NCBI RefSeq assembly: GCF_018555685.1
Contig: NZ_JAFLWW010000002.1
Span: 248,001 to 312,000 of the forward strand
Origin: Aminobacter anthyllidis
Lineage (GTDB): Bacteria > Pseudomonadota > Alphaproteobacteria > Rhizobiales > Rhizobiaceae
Length of the DNA stretch: 64,000 nt
Direction: 5' to 3'
The position numbers were made by a program, and so were the translations under genes. Positions 34,236 to 43,515 of this stretch are shown piece by piece. The notes under the pieces are model-generated. The model saw nothing but the letters and a program-made list of their open reading frames with translations, was not told the DNA's origin and made no database searches. The number at the start of each line of letters is the position of its first letter. The stretch's first letter is position 1.

Positions 34236-34253
34236 ATACGGCATATGGCGTAT
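34236..34253. promoter_or_regulatory. Palindrome upstream of small exported protein gene 2
   Basis: ATACGGCATATGGCGTAT is an 18-bp palindrome with one mismatched pair and matches the element at 33614-33631 in 15 of 18 positions. It lies 120 bases upstream of the ATG at 34116, close to the position seen in the other unit, which supports a regulatory role. Confidence 0.6.
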
Positions 34254-34439
34254 TTCGACGGCGGATTGGCCGGGTTCGGCCCGTTGGTTAACCGAAATTT
34301 GCTTGCGGACCAGCGAGAACACAAGACGGCGCTGGGCTTCGCTTCGCTGGTTTGGGGATCACCTCGTGACTGTCGTCGCTGCCCGGAGTGCGGGACAATA
34401 TTTCCACGGATCGGTGATTTTGTTGATGCCTGCGGGCTC

Positions 34440-34740
34440 CTAACTTTCACCGGTCTCACTCCTTCCCGCCCCCCTCTGCCCTGCCGGCGTTCGAAGCTCG
34501 AAAAGCCAAGCAATTGGCTTTTCGTGTGCTTCGCGGACCGCATCTCACCCCCCGCAAGGGGGAGATCAGGCTGTCATCAACACCCCGGCCAATCGCCAGC
34601 TAGCAAGGCTTTAAGCTTGCTAGCTCACAAAATGGGCGGCGCCTTGGACGTGACTAATCTCCCCTCCTTGTGGGGGAGATGGCCGGCAGGCCAGAGGGGG
34701 GGGTGCGAAGGATCACGACACCGGAGATTTGCTTCGTGGG
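34440..34740. repeat. Rhizobial mosaic intergenic repeat with nested hairpins
   Basis: No gene is seen. The stretch holds a hairpin GAAAAGCCAA/TTGGCTTTTC (34500-34523), a second one AGCTAGCAAG/CTTGCTAGCT (34598-34625), and flanking inverted blocks CCCCGCAAGGGGGAGAT and ATCTCCCCTCCTTGTGGGGG. The text CTCCCCC...GGCCGGCAGGCCAGAGGGG is typical of repeats found in many copies in rhizobial genomes. The nested symmetry suggests a MITE-like or RIME-like element. Confidence 0.6.
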
Positions 34741-34849
34741 GCACCCGCCCTCGAAGCTCCATTGTCAGCAACTCTGTCACCAACCGCCGTGGATAGCCGC
34801 CCCCATTTCTCCACGCCCAGAAAACCTGCCGTACAATTCCCACATCGCC

Positions 34850-35190
34850 CTTACGGGACCTGGTGCGCACCGGGTATCAGGGAGGGCGGCGGTGACCTCC
34901 CGCCACTGCTACGGTAGCCGTGGCTCCGAGGGCCCGACGACAGGTCGGCGTGGTGAGGTGCAAGCCTCACAAGGCAAGCGCGGCGGGAAGATGCGGAGAA
35001 GCCGCGGCGATTGTCCATGGAATGTACATGGAGCGGCGCTGTGACCGGCCAACCTCGGGACAGACACCGGGCGGGGCGCGAGTTCGCGCCACATACTATC
35101 AATCGGAAGGCTCGGCCTCGCGCCCCGCTTCCCGACTGCTCCCCCAAACCGGGAGTGCTCTTTGACAATGGCCAGGCGCGAAAGCGAGCG
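34850..35190. other. Highly structured intergenic segment, possible RNA of unknown kind
   Basis: No convincing protein frame is present. The plus strand folds on paper into a series of stems: ACCTGGTGC/GCACCGGGT (about 34858-34875), GGGAGG/CCTCCC, GTGAGG/CCTCAC (34953-34970), and a perfect 12-bp pair GCGGGGCGCGAG/CTCGCGCCCCGC (35071-35082 with 35117-35128). It does not match tmRNA, RNase P RNA, SRP RNA or a cobalamin riboswitch as I know them. It could be a ribozyme remnant, a structured RNA or a dispersed repeat. Direction is unknown. Confidence 0.35.
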
Positions 35191-35210
35191 TGGCGGTGAA
35201 TAAGCTTGGT

Positions 35211-35338
35211 CCCTTCGCCCCGTTTACGGGGAGAAGGTGGCGGCAGCCGGATGAGGGGCGGCGCAAACTGACGAAGAGGTGGCGCTGCCCCTCACCCGGC
35301 CCTTCGGCCACCCTCTCCTCGTAAACGGGGCGAGGGAA
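35211..35338. repeat. Palindromic intergenic repeat beside smpB
   Basis: The left arm from CCCTTCGCCCCGTTTACGGG (35211) and the right arm ending CGTAAACGGGGCGAGGG (35337) are inverted copies of about 31 bases around a Gly/Pro-codon-like GC-rich middle (GATGAGGGGC and GCCCCTCACCC also pair). It lies ten bases past the smpB stop, so it could act as a transcription end on the minus strand. It looks like a common rhizobial repeat. Confidence 0.65.
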
Positions 35339-35348
35339 ATTTCGTCCC

Positions 35349-35828
35349 CTACCCGCGCTCCTTGAGCAAGCGGCCCTTTTCGCGGTTCCAGTCGCGCTGC
35401 TTTTCGGTCTCGCGCTTGTCGTGCAGCTTCTTGCCGCGGCCGACGGCGAGCAGCATCTTGGCCATGCCGCGATCGTTGAAATAGATCTTGAGCGGCACCA
35501 GCGTCATGCCCTCGCGCTCGATGCTCTGGGCGAGCTTGGCCATCTCGCGCTTGTTGACCAGCAATTTACGACGGCGGCGCGTCTCGTGGTTGAAGCGGTT
35601 GGCCTGCAGGTATTCCGGCACGTAGGAGTTGATCAGCCACAACTCCCCGCCCTCGAAAGAGGCATAGGAATCCTGGATGTTGGCCTGGCCAAGGCGCAGC
35701 GACTTGACCTCGGTGCCGCTCAGCACCATGCCGGCCTCGAGCGTGTCGAGCACCTCATAGTTGAAGCGCGCCTTGCGGTTTTCCGCGGCGATCTTGTTGT
35801 TGGGGTCGGATTTCTTGCCCTGGCTCAT
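35349..35828 (-). CDS. smpB: SsrA-binding protein SmpB
   Basis: The 159-residue protein has the conserved core [20 protein letters not shown] and [19 protein letters not shown], and the basic C-terminal tail [20 protein letters not shown] that enters the ribosomal A site. It binds tmRNA and rescues stalled ribosomes. The tmRNA gene itself was not found in the window. dapA lies upstream, 228 bases away, on the same strand, the usual order in Rhizobiales. Confidence 0.97.
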   Translation of the reverse strand: MSQGKKSDPNNKIAAENRKARFNYEVLDTLEAGMVLSGTEVKSLRLGQANIQDSYASFEGGELWLINSYVPEYLQANRFNHETRRRRKLLVNKREMAKLAQSIEREGMTLVPLKIYFNDRGMAKMLLAVGRGKKLHDKRETEKQRDWNREKGRLLKERG

Positions 35829-36056
35829 GACGTCGCTACTTGTTTGGTGCGTCCTTTACGGCTTGCCGATCAGGCCGCACCTCAACGGGAAGCGCCGCAC
35901 ATCCAAAACCTTGCGCAAGAGGCGCATCAGATTTCAGCTGCGGTCGCTGATTTCCCGAATCGCAAGGTGCGAGCCCGGCGGGCGAGCCTCGAAGGAGGCA
36001 CAATTCCTAGAGCGCTTACATGGCTGCGAAGCGGCAATTCCGCAACCCTTGGGCAC

Positions 36057-36938
36057 TCAGTTGATAAGGCCGGCAAACTTCATCGCCGCATCGATCTTCT
36101 CGGCGGTCGACTGCTCGATCGTGACCAGCGGCGAACGCAGCACGTTCTCGATCCGGCCGAGGCGCGACAGCGCGTATTTCGCGCCCGAGGCACCCGGTTC
36201 GATGAAGATCGCCTTGTGCAGCGGCATCAGGCGGTCCTGCAGTTCGAGCGCCTTGACCTTGTCGCCCGACAGGCTGGCGATCTGGAATTCGGCGCACAGA
36301 CGGGGCGCGACATTCGACGTCACCGAGATGGCACCGACGCCGCCATGGGCGTTGAAACCGAGCGCCGAAGCGTCCTCGCCCGACAGCTGGATGAAATCCG
36401 TGCCGCAGGTGATGCGCTGCTCGGAGACGCGCTCGACCTTGCCGGTCGCATCCTTGACGCCGGCGATGTTCTTGAAGTCGTGGGCCAGCCGGCCCATCGT
36501 CTCCGGCATCATGTCGATGATCGAGCGCGGCGGGATGTTGTAGATGATGACCGGCAGCGTCGTTGCCTGGGCAACAGCGGCGAAATGCGCATAGAGGCCG
36601 CGCTGGGTCGGCTTGTTGTAATAGGGCGTGACGACGAGCACGGCATCGGCGCCGACGCTCTCGGCAAACTTGACCAGGCCGACGGCCTCTTCGGTGTTGT
36701 TCGACCCGGCACCCGCAATGACGGGCACGCGGCCGCGCGCCACCTCGACGCACATCTTCACGACATGACGATGCTCGTCATGGGAAAGCGTCGGCGACTC
36801 GCCCGTGGTTCCGACCGGAACGAGGCCCGTGGTGCCCTCGGCGATCTGCCATTCGACGAGTTCGCGAAAGGCTTTCTCGTCGAGACGGCCATTCTTTTCG
36901 AATGGTGTCACGAGCGCGGTAAGTGAGCCTCTCAGCAT
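36057..36938 (-). CDS. dapA: 4-hydroxy-tetrahydrodipicolinate synthase
   Basis: The ATG at 36938 (GGAG upstream) gives 293 residues. The Schiff-base Lys162 is in GVKDATGK, Tyr133 in IIYNIPPRS, and the substrate site Thr-Thr in GTTGESPTL. It condenses pyruvate with aspartate semialdehyde, the first step of lysine and diaminopimelate synthesis, which feeds peptidoglycan. A TTG three codons upstream is a weaker alternative. The lytic transglycosylase gene is divergent on the other side. Confidence 0.96.
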   Translation of the reverse strand: MLRGSLTALVTPFEKNGRLDEKAFRELVEWQIAEGTTGLVPVGTTGESPTLSHDEHRHVVKMCVEVARGRVPVIAGAGSNNTEEAVGLVKFAESVGADAVLVVTPYYNKPTQRGLYAHFAAVAQATTLPVIIYNIPPRSIIDMMPETMGRLAHDFKNIAGVKDATGKVERVSEQRITCGTDFIQLSGEDASALGFNAHGGVGAISVTSNVAPRLCAEFQIASLSGDKVKALELQDRLMPLHKAIFIEPGASGAKYALSRLGRIENVLRSPLVTIEQSTAEKIDAAMKFAGLIN

Positions 36939-37168
36939 GTCGTCCAACTCCAGGAACCCTACGGTTTCGCGGTCTTTTTGATGTCGCCGGCTTTCTAGCC
37001 GAAAGCGGGGCCGCGCACCATAGTCTCGACACCAATTTGCGGCAAGTGCGACTGCACCCTATATCGGGCCGAATCGAACGACCGCGCTAACCTTTCATTA
37101 ACCCGCTCTTCACCAGATGAACCTAGGCTCGAAAGACCGCTCCTGATTGTAAGCTGCAAGGATAGGGA

Positions 37169-39211
37169 ATGACCAAGATCATTCCGGCTGCCAGGCCGCA
37201 TCATATCTCGCTTTTGAGCGCCTTCATTGCCCTGGCGCCCGTCCCCGCCGGCAGTTCCGCGCTCGACCCGCAGGCGACGTCGGCCATCCCGTTTGCCTCG
37301 ATCGGCAAGGCGGATGCGGCCCGCGCGGCCTTCGGCACTATCGACCAGCTCAAGAGCGGGCTCGACGCCCTGTCGAGCGGCGATCTGGCACAGGCACGCG
37401 CGGTGCGCGACGCCCTGCCCGCGACAGCACTCGACCGTCACATCCTGATGTGGGCGATCGCCATCAATGGCGGCGACAAGGTGCCGAGCGCCGACATCGC
37501 GGCAGCAGCACAAGCCCTGCCCGGCTGGCCGGGCCTTGCCACGCTTCGCCGCAACAGCGAGCGCGCCATGGCGCGCGAAGCGCCAGGTCCGCATATCGTG
37601 GTTGCGGCCTTCGCCGGCAGCGAGCCGCAAACCATCGAAGGTGCTCTGCTGCTCGCCCGCGCCCAGAACGAGCTCGGCAACGCCAAGGCAGCACTTGCCG
37701 TGCTGCTGCCCTACTGGCGCAACGAGAAGCTCGACGCCAAGTACGAGATAGCGATCCTCAAGGATTTCGGCAGCCTGATCCCCGCCGTCGACCATCGCAT
37801 CCGCATGGAACGAATGCTCTATGCCGACCGGGTGAATTCCGCCGCCCGCGTCGCCGAACTCGCTGGGGCAAAGCCGCTTGCCGACGCCTGGACTGCCGTC
37901 ATCAAGGGCGACAAGAAGGCCGCAGCGCTGCTGGATGCGGTGCCCGCAGGCCAGCGCTCGGCCGGTTACGTCTTTGCCAAGGCACGGCTGTTGCGCAAAC
38001 AGGAGAAGTTCACCGACGCTGCCGCCGTCATGCTCAAGGCGCCGAAGGACCGCGCCAGCCTGATCGACCCCGATACCTGGTGGGTGGAACGCCGTGTCCT
38101 GTCGCGCGAGTTGCTCGACAAGGGCGACGCCAAGACCGCCTACCGGATTGCCGCCGCGCATTCGGCCGAAAACGCGACCAACGCCGCCGATGCCGAATTC
38201 CACGCCGGCTGGTATGCGCTGCGCGGCCTCAACGACGCCAAGCTTGCATCAGGCCATTTCGAGCGTATCGCCAAGATTGCCGGCAGCCCGATCTCGTTGT
38301 CGCGCGCCTATTACTGGCTCGGCCGCACAGCCGAATCAGGCGGTCCCGGCAATGCGAAGGACTATTTCGCCCGCGCCGCCACTTACGGCACGAGCTTCTA
38401 CGGCCAACTTGCCGCCGAACGAATCGGCCGCAAGACGCTCAATGTCGTCTATCCCGCGCCGACGGCGGCCGACCGCCAGGCATTTGCCCAGCGCGAAGCC
38501 GTCAGCGCGATCACCCGGCTCGAGGGTGCTGGTTACGCCGGCTACGCCGAGATGCTTTACCGCGACCTTGCCTCGCAGCTGAACAGCCCGGGCGAACTCG
38601 CGCTTCTCGCCGTCATGGCCGAGAAGCAGGACAACCACTATCTGGCATTGCGCGTCGGCAAGATTGCCGCCCAGCGCGGGCTCGACGTCGGCGCCCTGTC
38701 GCATCCGATCGGGGTGATTCCCGGCTCGGCCAATATTTCAGGCTCGGGCAAGGCGCTGGCCTACGCGATCGCGCGGCAGGAAAGCGAGTTCAAGGTCTCG
38801 GCGGTTTCGAGCGCCGGCGCGCGCGGCCTGCTGCAGCTGATGCCCGGAACGGCCAAGGATCTCGCGAAAAAGGCAGGCATGGCCTTTTCGCAGGAGCGCC
38901 TGACCTCGGATGCCGGCTACAACGCCACCTTGGGCGCGAGTTTCCTCGGCGAGCAGCTCGGCCGATTCAACGGCTCCTACGTTCTGACCTTCGCCGGCTA
39001 TAATGCCGGCCCCCGACGCGCCGACCAGTGGATCGCCAGATACGGCGACCCGCGCGGCAAGGACGTCGACACGGTCGTCGACTGGATCGAGCGCATCCCC
39101 TATGCGGAAACGCGCAGCTACGTCCAGCGCGTGATGGAGAACTATCAAGTCTACAAGATGCGCCTGTCGGGCAGCTACGACATCAACGGCGACCTGGTGA
39201 ACGGCCGGTAA
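37169..39211 (+). CDS. Soluble lytic murein transglycosylase (Slt70-like)
   Basis: The 680-residue protein begins with a signal peptide region (HHISLLSAFIALAPVPAGSS). A long superhelical domain of Ala-rich repeats runs to about residue 510. The C-terminal catalytic SLT domain has Glu538 in ARQESEF, the motif SSAGARGLLQLMPGTA, and GYNAGPRR. It cuts glycan strands of peptidoglycan with formation of 1,6-anhydro ends in the periplasm. AGGATAGGGA precedes the ATG. It is divergent from dapA. Confidence 0.93.
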   Translation: MTKIIPAARPHHISLLSAFIALAPVPAGSSALDPQATSAIPFASIGKADAARAAFGTIDQLKSGLDALSSGDLAQARAVRDALPATALDRHILMWAIAINGGDKVPSADIAAAAQALPGWPGLATLRRNSERAMAREAPGPHIVVAAFAGSEPQTIEGALLLARAQNELGNAKAALAVLLPYWRNEKLDAKYEIAILKDFGSLIPAVDHRIRMERMLYADRVNSAARVAELAGAKPLADAWTAVIKGDKKAAALLDAVPAGQRSAGYVFAKARLLRKQEKFTDAAAVMLKAPKDRASLIDPDTWWVERRVLSRELLDKGDAKTAYRIAAAHSAENATNAADAEFHAGWYALRGLNDAKLASGHFERIAKIAGSPISLSRAYYWLGRTAESGGPGNAKDYFARAATYGTSFYGQLAAERIGRKTLNVVYPAPTAADRQAFAQREAVSAITRLEGAGYAGYAEMLYRDLASQLNSPGELALLAVMAEKQDNHYLALRVGKIAAQRGLDVGALSHPIGVIPGSANISGSGKALAYAIARQESEFKVSAVSSAGARGLLQLMPGTAKDLAKKAGMAFSQERLTSDAGYNATLGASFLGEQLGRFNGSYVLTFAGYNAGPRRADQWIARYGDPRGKDVDTVVDWIERIPYAETRSYVQRVMENYQVYKMRLSGSYDINGDLVNGR

Positions 39212-39336
39212 TCGCTATCGGCGGAGCGCCATCCGTAGCCGCGCACGACCCGCTTCGATTGACCTTCCGCAACCACCTCGGATAGCTAGTCGGGCCGATA
39301 TGGCAGGCGCGTTGTGGGTGCGGGAGAAGCTGGGCG

Positions 39337-40266
39337 ATGGTCAAAGACGGCAGCTTTTTGGACTTCTTCTATACGTCGCAGGACGGCCTGAAGCTGCATG
39401 CGCGAATCTATGGCGCCGAGTCGAGCCAAGACGCGACCGCAAATCCCGGCAGCTGCCCGGTAGTTTGCCTGCCTGGACTGACGCGCAATGCCAGGGACTT
39501 TCACGAGCTGGCGCTCCACCTCGCCAAAGATGCCGAAAAGCCCCGCCGGATCATATGCTTCGACTACCGCGGCCGCGGGCGGTCGGCCTACGACCCGAAC
39601 TGGCAGAACTATAATGTCGGCACGGAAGCGGCCGACATCATCGCAGGATTGGACGCGCTCGGCATCGCCCAGGCCACCTTCATCGGCACGTCGCGTGGCG
39701 GGCTGATCATCCATGTGCTGGCCATGATGCGCCCTGCCCTGATCAGGGCAGCCGTGCTCAACGACATCGGCCCGGTGATCGAGCCTACAGGCCTTGCGCA
39801 CATTCGCTCATATCTGGAAAACGCCCCTCGCCCGGCGGGCTTCACCGAGGCTGTGCGGATTCAAAAGACCGTCCATGGCGAGGCGTTTCCGGCACTTTCG
39901 GATGCCGACTGGCAGCGTTTCGTCCACGCCATCTATCGCGACGAGGCCGGCACGCCCGTCGCCGACTACGACCCGGCCTTGCTCAGCACTGTGCTGGCGA
40001 TGGACTTGACCAAGCCCCTGCCTGACCTGTGGCCGCAGTTCGAGGCCCTCGCCTCAGCGCCCATGCTCGCCATCCGCGGCGCCAACTCGCGCCTGCTTTC
40101 GGCTGCGACTCTCGAAGAAATGCGCCGGCACCACCCGCGCTTCGAAGCGATCACCGTCGAAGGACAAGGCCACGCGCCGTTTCTGGAGACGGGGGATCTG
40201 CCCGACAGAATCGCCGATTTTCTGCGCGAAGCAGGCACTGCAACGGGTTTTCCTGTGTCGGCCTGA
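39337..40266 (+). CDS. Alpha/beta hydrolase
   Basis: The 309-residue protein shows the fold's elements: VVCLPGLTRNARDF (oxyanion loop), the nucleophile elbow IGTSRGGLI with Ser119, and a late His in GQGHAPFLET. It is a cytoplasmic esterase or lactonase-like hydrolase; the substrate is unknown. GGGAGAAG precedes the ATG. It lies 125 bases after the transglycosylase and may be expressed with it. Confidence 0.88.
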   Translation: MVKDGSFLDFFYTSQDGLKLHARIYGAESSQDATANPGSCPVVCLPGLTRNARDFHELALHLAKDAEKPRRIICFDYRGRGRSAYDPNWQNYNVGTEAADIIAGLDALGIAQATFIGTSRGGLIIHVLAMMRPALIRAAVLNDIGPVIEPTGLAHIRSYLENAPRPAGFTEAVRIQKTVHGEAFPALSDADWQRFVHAIYRDEAGTPVADYDPALLSTVLAMDLTKPLPDLWPQFEALASAPMLAIRGANSRLLSAATLEEMRRHHPRFEAITVEGQGHAPFLETGDLPDRIADFLREAGTATGFPVSA

Positions 40267-40421
40267 TCGGCACGCCGGACTGATTAGAACCGTCGCAGCC
40301 CAACTATCGGCAGCAGACCGGCAACAAAACGCAGGTCAAAATTGCCGACACTCGGCAACATGAGCTGCGCTGCGCCACGTCACCTGGCGCTCAGACCAAT
40401 GCTGCTAACATTTCATCAAAC

Positions 40422-40452
40422 AAAAAACCCGGCGGTTGCCCGCCGGGTTTTC
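40422..40452 (-). terminator. Rho-independent terminator of porin gene 1
   Basis: On the minus strand ACCCGGCGG, a GCAA loop and CCGCCGGGT form a perfect 9-bp hairpin followed by TTTTTTG. It lies 22 bases after the porin stop at 40474. Confidence 0.85.
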
Positions 40453-40473
40453 CTAAATCAGCTGGTGAGCCGA

Positions 40474-41505
40474 TTAGAACGAAGCGTCGAGACGCAGGAA
40501 GCCGGAGAAATTGCCGTCATCCGCCGGGAGGTTGCTGTCCTCGTAATTCAGAGCCAGCTTAGCGCTCAGGTTCTCGACGACCTTGTAGTCAATGACGGCG
40601 CCGATTGCGTAAGCATCGATGCTGCTCTTGACGTTGTTGGCCGTCAGGTCAGCAAAGTACTGACCACCAGCACCAACCGTCAGCTTGTCGTTGACCTGGT
40701 ACTTCAGGTAACCGCCGAGCGACCATTCGGAACCAAGATACGGGTCGCCGTTGCTGAAGTAGGTCGAGCCAGACTCGTATGTTGCGATGAGCTCGACGGT
40801 GAGCGCATCGGTAGCCTTGATCTTGGCAATACCCTTCAGAGCAAACTCGCTGTAGAAGTCGTCATAGCCTGCGAAGATATCGACCGAGCCCCAACCCTGG
40901 GCGATCGAAACCTTACCGACCAGGAGCGGAACGTAGTCGAAATCGTTCGACTCTTCTTCCAGGCCAACCGACACCGAGATGCCGTTGCCGGCGTCGAAGG
41001 TGTAACGGATCTGGTTCACGCGAGTGCCACCAGCGGCATCGAACTCACCGGAGATGTCGCCATCCCAGAGAGTGTCGGTGAAGCCGACCAGCAGACCGCC
41101 GAGTTCGAAATAGGCCTGACGCAGGAATGCATTGCCACGTCCAGCTTCGTCGTAGCCTTCACCATAACCAGCTTCGGCGTTGTTGATATCGGCCTGAAGC
41201 TGGATATAGCGGCGGAACGTGCCGTATTCGGTCTCCGAGCGCGCATCGAGATGAACGCGAGCGAGCGACTGCTTGCGGAAGCCTTCATCATCTTCATCGA
41301 AGTTGATCTGGTAACGAACGAGGCCGCCGATCTGCAGGCAGGTCTCGGTGCCGGGGATGTAGTAGAAGCCCGCGCCGTAAACGTCGCAGATGCGGACGTA
41401 TTCCATTGGTTCCGGCTCAGCGACGACGACAGCGTCGGCCGCACGAGCGCCGGAGACTGCGAGCAGAGCCGCAGCGGAGCCGAGAAGAAGGCTCTTAATG
41501 TTCAT
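40474..41505 (-). CDS. Outer-membrane porin 1 (alphaproteobacterial Porin_2 family)
   Basis: The ATG at 41505 follows GGAGGTC and gives 343 residues. A signal peptide (MNIKSLLLGSAAALLAVSGA) precedes PMEYVRICDVYGAGFYYIPG, the N-terminal signature of Omp2b/RopA-type porins, with a cysteine pair, and the protein ends in LRLDASF with the terminal Phe needed for outer-membrane assembly. Beta strands alternate through the rest. Its first 67 residues differ by only one residue (Gln for Lys after ETCL) from porin 2 on the other side of tRNA-Ser. It forms a general diffusion pore. Confidence 0.95.
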   Translation of the reverse strand: MNIKSLLLGSAAALLAVSGARAADAVVVAEPEPMEYVRICDVYGAGFYYIPGTETCLQIGGLVRYQINFDEDDEGFRKQSLARVHLDARSETEYGTFRRYIQLQADINNAEAGYGEGYDEAGRGNAFLRQAYFELGGLLVGFTDTLWDGDISGEFDAAGGTRVNQIRYTFDAGNGISVSVGLEEESNDFDYVPLLVGKVSIAQGWGSVDIFAGYDDFYSEFALKGIAKIKATDALTVELIATYESGSTYFSNGDPYLGSEWSLGGYLKYQVNDKLTVGAGGQYFADLTANNVKSSIDAYAIGAVIDYKVVENLSAKLALNYEDSNLPADDGNFSGFLRLDASF

Positions 41506-41956
41506 TTTCTGACCTCCAGTCAAAAGTTTCAAAAGAGGGTCTGGGTATTTTTTGCTGAAGGACAGCGTTCCCTGCCCCATCCCCGTTTGAAAAAGATGCG
41601 CACCGCGCTCCCTCTTCGACCCCGACATTACCCATGCGCCGCTGCGGTTCAACAACCAACACAATCGGCGAGGCCGTCCAGACGCTCTATCGCCGGGCCA
41701 TGTTGCACAAATGACACGATTTGATACCCCCCATAAAGAAGTCATTAAGAAATGGCGCCGTTCGAGCGCAGCTTTTGCGCCTGGTGCGGCCCGCGCTTGA
41801 GTTCTCGTGCCGCAGAATCGTGGGTGATCCGATTCCCCGGGAGCCCAGTTGGGCGGACGATTCGTTCATCGAGATCACCAGGCGATGCTTTTTCCCGCCC
41901 ATATGTGGAATGACTTGTTGATTGTGCCGCTCCTTTTCTTTATCCAGCGGCGCAAC
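41506..41956. other. Region between porin 1 and tRNA-Ser
   Basis: These 451 bases carry the leader of porin 1 (about the first 20 bases belong to the shared repeat) and the promoter region of tRNA-Ser. No protein frame with a ribosome site is convincing and no other structure stands out. Confidence 0.5.
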
Positions 41957-42047
41957 GGAGAGGTGGCCGAGTGGTCGAAGGCGCTCCCCTGCTAAGGGAG
42001 TAGAGGTCAAAAGCTTCTCGTGGGTTCGAATCCCATCCTCTCCGCCA
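41957..42047 (+). tRNA. tRNA-Ser (GCT)
   Basis: The 91-base sequence has the acceptor stem GGAGAGG/CCTCTCC, the D-arm TGGCCGAGTGGTCGAAGGC, the anticodon loop CTGCTAA with GCT, a long variable arm as in tRNA-Ser, the T-loop GGGTTCGAATCCC and an encoded CCA end. It reads AGC/AGT codons. Confidence 0.98.
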
Positions 42048-42195
42048 GCCCAACGCCACCTCCTTTCAAAAACCGCTGAACCTCCAACCATTTCAATCGC
42101 TTGAGGCATCGCCGACGGGCTGTACGTGCCGTTCATTGCGGCTTTGCGGACCCATTTCTCGTTCTTCAGTCGCGATTCTGACTGGAGGTCAGAAA

Positions 42196-43269
42196 ATGAA
42201 CATTAAGAGCCTTCTTCTCGGCTCCGCTGCGGCTCTGCTCGCAGTCTCCGGCGCTCGTGCGGCCGACGCTGTCGTCGTCGCTGAGCCGGAACCAATGGAA
42301 TACGTCCGCATCTGCGACGTTTACGGCGCGGGCTTCTACTACATCCCCGGCACCGAGACCTGCCTCAAGATCGGCGGCCTCGTTCGTTACCAGATCGACT
42401 GGGATAGCGAAGCCGATGATGGCTGGCGCAAAACCGCCCTGTTCCGCCTGAAGTTCGATGCCCGTTCGGAAACCGAATACGGCACGTTCAAGCGCTATAT
42501 CGAGTTCCAGGGCTCGAACAACGGCGGCGAGACCCTCTACAACACCGCTCTGCAGCCCATTGGCTACGCGGCTGACTCAAGCACCTTCTCGGTTCGCTAT
42601 GCTTACTTCGAACTCGGCGGCCTGATGGTCGGTCGTAACGACACCCTGTTCGACGGCGACCTGTCGGGTGAGTTCGATGCCGGCGGCGGCGACTTCATTC
42701 AGCAGATCCGCTACACCTTCGACGCCGGCAACGGCATCGCGGTTTCGGTCGGCCTGGAAGAAGAAGACAACAACTTCGACTACGTGCCGCTCATCACCGG
42801 CAAGGTCTCGATCGCTCAGGGCTGGGGTTCGGTTGACCTGTTCGCCGGCTACGATGATCGCTTCTCGGAGTTCGCCCTCAAGGCTATCGCCAAGGTCAAG
42901 GCGACCGACGCTCTGACGCTCGAGCTGCTCGCAGCTTACGAGTCGGGCGCTACCTGGTTCGGCCTGTCTAACTTCTATGCCGGCTACGAGTGGTCGGTAG
43001 GCGGCTACCTGAAGTACGCCGTTAACGACAAGCTGACTGTCGGCTTCGGCGGCCAGTACTTCGCTGACAGCCACGCTGGTAACTTCCTGGCCAACACCAC
43101 AACCGAAATCGGCTTCAACGATTGGACGGTTGGTGCGGTTATCGACTACACGATCGTCGAGAACCTCACGGCCAAGCTCGCTCTCAACTACGACGATGGC
43201 GAGACCTTCGAAGCTGCAGGCGCTGATGGCTCGTTCAACGGCTTCCTCCGCCTCGACGCATCGTTCTAA
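42196..43269 (+). CDS. Outer-membrane porin 2 (alphaproteobacterial Porin_2 family)
   Basis: GGAGGTC precedes the ATG at 42196. The 357-residue product has the same signal peptide and N terminus as porin 1 (the first 67 residues differ at one position), then diverges in loops (SNNGGETLYNTALQPIGYAA and others) but keeps strands such as GNGIAVSVGLEEEDN and ends LRLDASF. It is a trimeric-type general porin. The two genes are divergent, with 218 bp of their 5' ends forming an inverted repeat around tRNA-Ser. Confidence 0.95.
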   Translation: MNIKSLLLGSAAALLAVSGARAADAVVVAEPEPMEYVRICDVYGAGFYYIPGTETCLKIGGLVRYQIDWDSEADDGWRKTALFRLKFDARSETEYGTFKRYIEFQGSNNGGETLYNTALQPIGYAADSSTFSVRYAYFELGGLMVGRNDTLFDGDLSGEFDAGGGDFIQQIRYTFDAGNGIAVSVGLEEEDNNFDYVPLITGKVSIAQGWGSVDLFAGYDDRFSEFALKAIAKVKATDALTLELLAAYESGATWFGLSNFYAGYEWSVGGYLKYAVNDKLTVGFGGQYFADSHAGNFLANTTTEIGFNDWTVGAVIDYTIVENLTAKLALNYDDGETFEAAGADGSFNGFLRLDASF

Positions 43270-43295
43270 TCGACTGACGTCGTAAGCAATAAGGT

Positions 43296-43330
43296 GGCCC
43301 GGGCTTCGCAAGAGGTCCGGGCCGTTTTTC
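43296..43330 (+). terminator. Rho-independent terminator of porin gene 2
   Basis: GGCCCGG and CCGGGCC form a stem 27 bases after the stop, followed by GTTTTTC. It ends the porin 2 transcript. Confidence 0.8.
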
Positions 43331-43515
43331 TACCAGCGCAAGACGCTGGGAATTGAACCAGCAAGGGAGAGCACGGCGCTGTAAAAACGAGCGAAAGCGA
43401 GCCGAGGACAACATTGCCGTCCGCATCAAGGCGCGATCTCGCTATCCTGTTTACGTTATCCCTTGCCTCCGCAAACCACGGCTGTATCTTCCGCGCCGGG
43501 GGTTGCTGAGGTGTT

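Noticed and set aside
34861-35000. Cobalamin riboswitch
   Set aside because: A CCCGCCACTG string resembles part of the B12 box region, but the order of the other conserved elements is wrong and no B12-related gene is near.
34920-35165. Protein-coding gene in the structured segment
   Set aside because: Several overlapping frames exist on both strands, none with a ribosome site or a recognisable domain; codon use is not coding-like.
34863-35190. Group II intron
   Set aside because: GTGCG occurs at 34863 as at the start of such introns, but no domain V hairpin and no reverse transcriptase were seen.
34741-35348. tmRNA (ssrA) gene beside smpB
   Set aside because: No reading of an ANDN-type tag (GCN AAY GAY AAY) was found on either strand, and no permuted acceptor piece with CCA and T-arm could be drawn.
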